Shown here: piece by piece, positions 58,508-64,000 of the stretch | How positions within the stretch are numbered: the stretch's first letter is position 1 | Layout of the letters: each line of letters starts with the position of its first letter | Assembly: GCF_013035425.1 (NCBI RefSeq) | Contig: NZ_WQHX01000001.1 | Coordinates: forward strand, 372,001 to 436,000 | From: Ruegeria arenilitoris | Lineage (GTDB): Bacteria; Pseudomonadota; Alphaproteobacteria; Rhodobacterales; Rhodobacteraceae | Length of the DNA: 64,000 bases | Direction of reading: 5' to 3' | Position numbers and translations under genes: made by a program | Notes under the pieces: model-generated | Database searches by the model: none | Told to the model about the DNA's origin: nothing | The model's input: the letters and a program-made list of their open reading frames with translations, nothing else

Positions 58508-60751
58508 TTAGACCTGATGGCGCAGCCAGTCCATTACAGCCGGGCGGACGGACTGTTCACCTCTGTGGCGGGAATCAGCGATGATCTTGCGCACATCCTG
58601 CAGATTTGAGCGCAGCAACAGACTTTTGACCGGGCCAATCGACGCCGGGCGCATGGACAGAGTGCGCATTCCCATAGCCGCAAGGCATAACGCCTCTACC
58701 GGTCGGCCTGCATCTTCACCACAGAAACTGAGAGGCGTTTTCGAAATTTCACACCGTTCAACAATACGCTCGATGAAACTGAGGAAACTGACATTCAGAG
58801 TATCATACCGACGGCGCACCAACTCATTCTCGCGGTCTGCTGCAAAGAAGAACTGTTTCAGGTCGTTTCCACCGATTGAAATAAAGTCCACCTCTTCAAA
58901 AAACTTCTGTGGCGCAAAGCCAAGCGAAGGTGTCTCGAGCATTGCCCCGACTTCCAGCTTTTCGGGTAGCACGTGGCCCAATTTTTTCTCACGCTCGATA
59001 GTTTTATTGACCTCCCAACGCGCTTCGCGAAATTCATCGGCCTGTGCAACAAACGGGAACATGATTGTCAATGGACGACCATTTGCTGCCCGCAACAGGG
59101 CCTGCAATTGCATCCGCATCACGCCGCGCTTGTCCAATCCGACACGGATCGCACGCCAGCCCAGCGCAGGATTCGGTTCGTCCACATGCTTCATGTACGG
59201 CAGAACCTTGTCTGACCCGATATCCAAAGTACGGAAAACGACTCGTTTCTCGCCAGCTGCATCCAGAACTCTCTGATATTGCATTACAAGTTCGGATCGT
59301 TTCGGCATTTGATTCCGTACCAGGAATTGCAACTCGGTCCGGAAAAGCCCAACGCCTTCAGCGCCCGACGTCCCAAGCGACGGCAAGTCGGCCATCAAAC
59401 CCGCATTCATAACAAGGCTAATGCGCGCACCATCCTGAGTTACTGTGGGCGTTTCACGGATCGACGCATAGCGTTCCTGCGCCTTTGCGTGCATTGCGAC
59501 CTTGTCCCGGAAGGCTGTGACAACAGTGTCTTCCGGCCGCAGATGAACAACCCCGTTATCGCCGTCGACCAGAATATGGTCTCCGTTCAAAGCTTCGGTT
59601 GTTATCCGCCCCACATGAACAACCAACGGTATCGCCAGCGCCCGGGCAACAATCGTTGCATGGCTACCAACCGATCCTTCTTCCAGCACAATCCCCTTCA
59701 AGGACCGACCATACTCCAGAAGGTCGCCGGGCCCGATATTGCGGGCAATCAGGATCGGATCGGGAGGAAGATCCTTGCCATTGGTCCCGCCCTGCCCTGT
59801 CAGAATTCTCAGCAACCGGTTCGAGAGATCATCCAGATCTGCCAACCGTTCCCTTAAGTACGGATCTGTGACCTGCCCCATGCGGGCACGAGCCTGAGAT
59901 TGTTCCTTCTCGACCGCTGCCTCGGCGCTTAGGCCAAGCGCAATATCCTCTTCCATCCGGCGCATCCAGCCTTTGGAATTGGCGAACATGCGATAGGCTT
60001 CGAGTACCTGAAGCTGCTCTTTGTCACCGCCCTGTGAGATTTCCAGCATCTTATCGACGCCCACACGCAATTCCTCAACGGCATCGCTCAGTCGCTCACG
60101 TTCTCTATGCGGATCTTCGGCGATTGGATTCGTAACTACAACGCGCGGTTCGTGGAGCCACACATGACCCTCAGCCGAGCCCTCCTGAGCAGGTCCGCCA
60201 CTGAGTTGCACCGATTGTTGGTGCAAAGGAGAAAGCGCCGCGCCTTCTCCAACAAATGCGCCCAGCTCAGCCATCTCGGCCAGAACCATTGCGACCACTT
60301 CCAGAGCATACACTTCGTCAGCTGTAAATTCCCGTGCTTCACGCGACTGAACGACCAGCACACCCAGAGTTTCCCCCAAACGCTGCACCGGAACACCAAG
60401 AAACGACGAGAACCGCTCTTCGCCCGTTTCCGGCATATAGCGGAACCCCTTGGCCGAAGGCGCATTGGCTGTGTTTACAACCTTCCCGCTTTTGGCAACG
60501 CGACCAACCAAGCCTTCGCCCATCCGCATGCGTGTTTTGTGGACCGCCTCAGGAGACAAGCCTTCGGTAGCGCAAAGCTCAAGCGTGTCTTGATCTCGAA
60601 ACAAATAAATCGAGCAAACTTCGCTGCGAATGCTATCTGCAATTAGGTGCGTAATCCGGTCAAGGCGTTCCTGACCGGCGGCTTCGCTTGCCATCTCTTC
60701 ACGCAGCCGTCTCAGCAGCTTGCGGGACTCAGTTTCGGTGCCGTCCGCCAT
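58508..60751 (-). CDS. ptsP: PTS-Ntr enzyme I (phosphoenolpyruvate--protein phosphotransferase)
   Basis: This 747-residue protein has an N-terminal GAF domain (about residues 20-160) followed by the enzyme I modules: the phosphohistidine in GSHATIVARA (His364), and the PEP-binding barrel with FRTELQFL and GGNDLKQFFFAADR. It starts the nitrogen phosphotransferase relay to NPr and EIIA-Ntr. It lies 45 bp after lysC in the same direction, the usual alphaproteobacterial pair. Confidence 0.96.
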   Translation of the reverse strand: MADGTETESRKLLRRLREEMASEAAGQERLDRITHLIADSIRSEVCSIYLFRDQDTLELCATEGLSPEAVHKTRMRMGEGLVGRVAKSGKVVNTANAPSAKGFRYMPETGEERFSSFLGVPVQRLGETLGVLVVQSREAREFTADEVYALEVVAMVLAEMAELGAFVGEGAALSPLHQQSVQLSGGPAQEGSAEGHVWLHEPRVVVTNPIAEDPHRERERLSDAVEELRVGVDKMLEISQGGDKEQLQVLEAYRMFANSKGWMRRMEEDIALGLSAEAAVEKEQSQARARMGQVTDPYLRERLADLDDLSNRLLRILTGQGGTNGKDLPPDPILIARNIGPGDLLEYGRSLKGIVLEEGSVGSHATIVARALAIPLVVHVGRITTEALNGDHILVDGDNGVVHLRPEDTVVTAFRDKVAMHAKAQERYASIRETPTVTQDGARISLVMNAGLMADLPSLGTSGAEGVGLFRTELQFLVRNQMPKRSELVMQYQRVLDAAGEKRVVFRTLDIGSDKVLPYMKHVDEPNPALGWRAIRVGLDKRGVMRMQLQALLRAANGRPLTIMFPFVAQADEFREARWEVNKTIEREKKLGHVLPEKLEVGAMLETPSLGFAPQKFFEEVDFISIGGNDLKQFFFAADRENELVRRRYDTLNVSFLSFIERIVERCEISKTPLSFCGEDAGRPVEALCLAAMGMRTLSMRPASIGPVKSLLLRSNLQDVRKIIADSRHRGEQSVRPAVMDWLRHQV

Positions 60752-60796
60752 CGCTCTTTGCTCTATGGTATCAGGCGCACCCGCAGGTCGAAATAC

Positions 60797-62035
60797 TCAG
60801 GCCGCCTTGTCCAGTTCAAAGGCATCATGCAGTGCCTGAACCGCAAGTTCCATGTATTTCCTGTCGATTAGAACGGAAATTTTGATCTCAGAGGTTGTGA
60901 TGACCTTGATATTGATCCCTTCATCCGAGAGCACCTTGAACATTTTCGCCGCCACACCAGATTGCGACCGCATACCGATACCTACCACCGAGACCTTGCA
61001 AACATCGGTATCTGCGACCAGTTCGGCGTAGTTCAGTTCACCTTTTTCCTTGATCGCAAGAAGCGCTTTTTCCGCTCGCGCCACTTGATCGGTAGGACAG
61101 GAGAAAGTCATGTCCGTACGCCCTTCATCCGAGATGTTCTGGACGATCATGTCGACATTGATGCCCTCATCACTAAGCGCAGAGAATATGATCGACGCGA
61201 TGCCGGGACGGTCGGCAACTGAAACGACCGTCATTTTGGCTTCGTCGCGGGAATAGGCCACACCGGCCACAACATTGGATTCCATGATATCCTCCTCGTC
61301 GCAGACCAAAGTACCGGCCTCGTCGGATTGTTCTTCAAAGCTCGAAAGAACGCGCAGTTTTACTTTGTTACGCATTGCCAATTCTACCGAACGGGTCTGC
61401 AGAACTTTGGCACCCAAGGATGCCAGTTCAAGCATTTCCTCAAATGCTATCTTGTCAAGCTTACGAGCCTTTTCGCAAATGCGCGGATCGGTGGTGTAGA
61501 CGCCGTCTACATCGGTATAGATGTCACATCGTTCTGCGTCGAACGCTGCGGCAAAGGCAACAGCTGTGGTGTCAGAACCTCCGCGACCCAGCGTGGTTAT
61601 CCGACCTTCGGGACTGAGACCTTGAAAGCCAGCCACCACCGCGACTTTCATACCTTCACCAAACTTTTGCGTTATGTTGTCGGTCGGTATTTCCTCGATC
61701 CGAGCCTGGCTGTGCGCACTATTCGTCAGCAGCGGAACCTGCCAGCCTTGCCAGCTGCGTGCGGGTACATCCATTTCTTGTAATGTAAGGGCCATCAGGC
61801 CGGCGGTGACATTCTCCCCAGATGATACAACCGCGTCATATTCCCGGGCATCGTACAGCGGTGATGTTTCGTCGACCCATCCCACAAGCTCATTAGTCTT
61901 TCCCGACATTGCTGAGACGATGACGATAACGTCGTATCCCTTGGACACCTCTACGCCAACGCGCTTTGCCGCGCGGCGGATCCGGTCAAGATTGGCAACC
62001 GAAGTGCCGCCGAATTTCATAACGAGTACGGGCAT
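60797..62035 (-). CDS. lysC: Aspartate kinase
   Basis: This 412-residue enzyme starts MPVLVMKFGGTSVANLDRIR (kinase nucleotide motif), contains the TLGRGGSDTTAVA segment, and ends with two ACT domains (about residues 270-410) that bind feedback inhibitors. It makes aspartyl phosphate for lysine, threonine and methionine. It is 45 bp upstream of ptsP and probably cotranscribed with it. Confidence 0.97.
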   Translation of the reverse strand: MPVLVMKFGGTSVANLDRIRRAAKRVGVEVSKGYDVIVIVSAMSGKTNELVGWVDETSPLYDAREYDAVVSSGENVTAGLMALTLQEMDVPARSWQGWQVPLLTNSAHSQARIEEIPTDNITQKFGEGMKVAVVAGFQGLSPEGRITTLGRGGSDTTAVAFAAAFDAERCDIYTDVDGVYTTDPRICEKARKLDKIAFEEMLELASLGAKVLQTRSVELAMRNKVKLRVLSSFEEQSDEAGTLVCDEEDIMESNVVAGVAYSRDEAKMTVVSVADRPGIASIIFSALSDEGINVDMIVQNISDEGRTDMTFSCPTDQVARAEKALLAIKEKGELNYAELVADTDVCKVSVVGIGMRSQSGVAAKMFKVLSDEGINIKVITTSEIKISVLIDRKYMELAVQALHDAFELDKAA

Positions 62036-62193
62036 GGGGGCTGGTGTCTCCGCGCCTTTGAATTCAGTTCCCGTGCCTATTATGCGAGGGGGGCAGCAAG
62101 GGCAAGTGGGCTTTGTTGTAATGATAGCGCACCTTTACAAGACGGACGGGCGGTGTCAGCGTAGAAACGACCGCTTAGATCATGAGGATTCCC

Positions 62194-62550
62194 ATGCTGC
62201 GTTTTGCCTTGGCTTTTTCACTGCTCTCATCTCCTGTCATCGCGCAGGTTGCGACTCAGTCCGGAACAGATGGAAAGAACGCTTTGGGCACTGTCCCATG
62301 TGCTGCGACAGCAGGAGCATCCTTGCAGAGCTGCAATGCTGAGTTGCGTCGCCGTGATGACGGGACGGCCACACTGGCAGTGCTTTTGCCAACCGGCGAA
62401 GTTCGCAATATCTATTTTACTAACGGCATACCGGATTCAAGCAGTTCGACGTCAAAACTGTCTTATGAGACACCTGGTGATATTATGGTTATTTTCATCG
62501 AACCCGGTGAAGTATACGAAATTCCAAAGGCTGCGCTGAATTCTCAATAA
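62194..62550 (+). CDS. Small secreted hypothetical protein
   Basis: This 118-residue protein has a signal peptide (MLRFALAFSLLSSPVIAQ) and a mature domain with two cysteines (VPCAATAG and QSCNAELRR) and a TGEVRNIYFTNGIPDSS segment. It looks like a conserved periplasmic protein of Rhodobacteraceae but I do not know its function. The ATG at 62194 has GAGGA at good spacing; an ATG four codons upstream is possible. It is convergent with the SDR gene and overlaps it by 7 bp. Confidence 0.82.
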   Translation: MLRFALAFSLLSSPVIAQVATQSGTDGKNALGTVPCAATAGASLQSCNAELRRRDDGTATLAVLLPTGEVRNIYFTNGIPDSSSSTSKLSYETPGDIMVIFIEPGEVYEIPKAALNSQ

Positions 62551-63182
62551 GGATGCTTGTGACCTTCCCAGGTCTCAAAACACCCCGAATTTTCGAGGGA
62601 TAACTCGTTAAATCGTTCCATCAAGCCGTTTGCAGCCTGATTGACTGAAACATCAGCAGCGCGCCCCCCCATGTCAGTTTGAACCCAACCTGGGTGATAA
62701 ATCCCAACCGCAACACCATCCGGTCGCAAATCCGTAGCCAAATTCCGGCCTAAGTTTAAGACTGCGGCCTTTGAGGCGCGATAAATATAACTGCCGCCTG
62801 GAGCTCGCGTGTGCGACGCCATTTGAGACGACAGTATCGCCACTTTTCCACGAGCCTTTTTCAAGTTGGGCAGCAATGCCTGAATAGTCAAAAAAACACC
62901 GGTTACATTTGTCGCGAAACTTTGGGCCCAAATCTCAGAAAGGTAGCCATCAGCCTTTTGCCCCTTGTCCAAATATACCCCAGCGTTACAAATCAGCAGA
63001 TCAACCGGTCGGCTTTCAAGTTTCTCGGCCATTGCAACATGTTGCGCTGCGTCGGTTACATCCAACGTGACTTCCGCGCTGCCGTCCCTAGCCGTACCTG
63101 TAATTTGATGATCCTGCTTTCTTAGGACGTCTGCCAAAGCTTTACCGATCCCGCGGTTAGCCCCAGTTATGACGACATGCAC
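62544..63182 (-). CDS. Short-chain dehydrogenase/reductase
   Basis: This 212-residue NAD(P)-dependent enzyme has TGANRGIGKAL, the structural NAG motif in LICNAGVY, Ser in ILSSQMASH and the YxxxK pair in YIYRASKAAV. It is shorter than most classical SDRs but complete. The substrate is unknown. It begins 3 bp after the DUF1178 gene. Confidence 0.92.
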   Translation of the reverse strand: MHVVITGANRGIGKALADVLRKQDHQITGTARDGSAEVTLDVTDAAQHVAMAEKLESRPVDLLICNAGVYLDKGQKADGYLSEIWAQSFATNVTGVFLTIQALLPNLKKARGKVAILSSQMASHTRAPGGSYIYRASKAAVLNLGRNLATDLRPDGVAVGIYHPGWVQTDMGGRAADVSVNQAANGLMERFNELSLENSGCFETWEGHKHPY

Positions 63183-63185
63183 GAC

Positions 63186-63635
63186 CTAGTTGGTTTTTCT
63201 AGTCGGAACGAAAGGTAAAGGCGCTATAGGGACGCCATCTTCGATCAACGCCTTTGCCTCTTCCGGTTTTGCTTCACCGTATATTGCACGCTCGGGCGCA
63301 TCGCCCAGGTGCATTTTGCGCGCTTCACTGGCAAACGCTTTGCCGACGTAATCCGAGTTTTCCTCGACCTTCCGACGCAACTCGGTCAAGGCACTTTCGA
63401 CGTCAGGTTTAGCCGTTGCCTCATCGACCGAATTCACATCAGTTTTGTCAGCAACCTGAACAGCCTGCCGTGCCGGTCTTACCCGAGGAGTCATAATCGC
63501 CTTTTCAACCCGCGTGCTACCGCAAACGACACAACTCACCATTCCTGCAGAGGCAAGCTTGTCAAAGGCCTCTGCAGACTGAAACCAACTGTCAAAGCTG
63601 TGTCCAGAGTTACATTTAAGTGCGTATTGAATCAT
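63186..63635 (-). CDS. DUF1178 family protein
   Basis: This 149-residue protein starts MIQYALKCNSGHSFDSWF and has a second cysteine pair CVVCGS, giving a likely zinc ribbon (C-x3-H and C-x2-C type). The C-terminus has the KPEEAKALIEDGVPIAPLP segment usual in DUF1178. Function is not known. The ATG at 63635 is chosen because the family starts there; an upstream extension has no conservation. It follows the NUDIX gene by 73 bp and precedes the SDR gene by 3 bp. Confidence 0.9.
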   Translation of the reverse strand: MIQYALKCNSGHSFDSWFQSAEAFDKLASAGMVSCVVCGSTRVEKAIMTPRVRPARQAVQVADKTDVNSVDEATAKPDVESALTELRRKVEENSDYVGKAFASEARKMHLGDAPERAIYGEAKPEEAKALIEDGVPIAPLPFVPTRKTN

Positions 63636-63708
63636 AATTCGGTCCAAACCCTTGGTTGGCGAATAGATACTGAGCCGATGAGCAAGATCAAGTCTTTCCG
63701 GTAGTCGT

Positions 63709-64000
63709 TCAGTTAAGTTTAGGCGCAAATCCCTGAAGCAACACCGCCAGTCCGGGTAAAATTACACGGTGCGATGCTTTTTTGGGCGAATACCACTTGC
63801 GTCTACGTACGTCATTTTCTGGATATTTTGCCGAGAGCCTACGCACATGCAGAGGAAAAACATCAACAACAAACTGCGCTGGCCCCACCCCAGAGCGTGT
63901 CTTGACGTAACTAAACTGGCCGAGCGGTGCATTGGCGCACATTCCAGAAACGCCAGCCTCCTCCCAAGCCTCAAGCGCAGCAGATTGGCCGCTTGTCAAA
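63709..64000 (-). CDS. NUDIX hydrolase, 5' end outside window
   Basis: The C-terminal 96 residues of a NUDIX protein run to the window edge; the frame is still open there. The NUDIX helix AALEAWEEAGV is present, without the usual Arg, followed by LGQFSYVKTRSG and a late KYPENDVRRRKWYSP. It is similar to the complete NUDIX protein at 30601-31059 and shares its atypical box. It heads the DUF1178-SDR cluster. The substrate is unknown. Confidence 0.86.
   Translation of the reverse strand, partial: LTSGQSAALEAWEEAGVSGMCANAPLGQFSYVKTRSGVGPAQFVVDVFPLHVRRLSAKYPENDVRRRKWYSPKKASHRVILPGLAVLLQGFAPKLN

Overview
The window reads as chromosome of a marine alphaproteobacterium of the Rhodobacterales (Roseobacter group). 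The evidence is a GcrA cell-cycle regulator with the alphaproteobacterial architecture, NDUFA12, the lysC-ptsP pair, a zwf-edd-eda operon, an ScfR-type regulator, a free-standing FliM/FliN-like protein and many small conserved Rhodobacteraceae proteins. Base composition looks moderately GC-rich and even, apart from one AT-richer island at about 18.2-19.3 kb. I see no prophage, CRISPR array, rRNA, tRNA or intact insertion sequence.

Layout. 1-1.8 kb: sulfide/persulfide handling module (truncated Blh dioxygenase, two YeeE/YedE half-permeases, a DUF442 sulfurtransferase). 1.8-8.4 kb: signalling block (FliM/FliN-like protein, transporter-fused histidine kinase, small membrane protein, single-domain receiver, ScfR-like regulator, divergent PAS/LuxR regulator). 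8.5-15 kb: housekeeping (accB-accC, aat, DUF2155, MlaD-like, NDUFA12, RidA, clpX, clpP). 15.2-19.4 kb: gene-poor stretch with a persulfide-sensor-like ArsR repressor, an entericidin-like lipoprotein, two small secreted proteins, palindromic elements and an unrecognised protein with lower GC. 19.4-31 kb: lepA, LysR regulator, tyrosine phosphatase, cobB sirtuin, HdeD-like protein, copper chaperone pair, rpmB, meaB, hrpB, NUDIX. 31-45 kb: ketopantoate reductase-like, pirin, two PhyH-type dioxygenases (the second frameshifted), a Tat-exported intradiol-dioxygenase-like protein with a ferric-reductase-like membrane partner, argD-argF, a DMT exporter, an ABC-2 permease, gcrA, and an orphan CoxL-like molybdopterin subunit overlapping a DUF2235 lipase-like gene. 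45-54 kb: valS, BenE-like transporter, DUF1992, crotonase, SMP-30-like protein, two aminotransferases. 54.4-64 kb: zwf-edd-eda, lysC-ptsP, a small secreted protein, and an SDR/DUF1178/NUDIX cluster cut by the window end.

How it fits together. The ArsR protein at 15.2 kb has the two cysteines (42 and 108) expected of a BigR/SqrR persulfide sensor, so it is a plausible trans regulator of the sulfur module about 14 kb away. The Entner-Doudoroff operon is preceded by a LacI-type palindrome. The argD/DMT intergenic region carries three palindromes, one a perfect 17-mer. Three small genes below usual size cut-offs were recovered by reading the sequence directly: 15772-15909, 17754-17891 and, less certainly, 25898-26047.

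No complete unmistakably new system is evident. The best leads are the CoxL/DUF2235 overlap, the Tat dioxygenase plus haem-membrane pair, the unknown protein with palindromic flanks, and the structured gene-free DNA near 16.0-16.2 kb.
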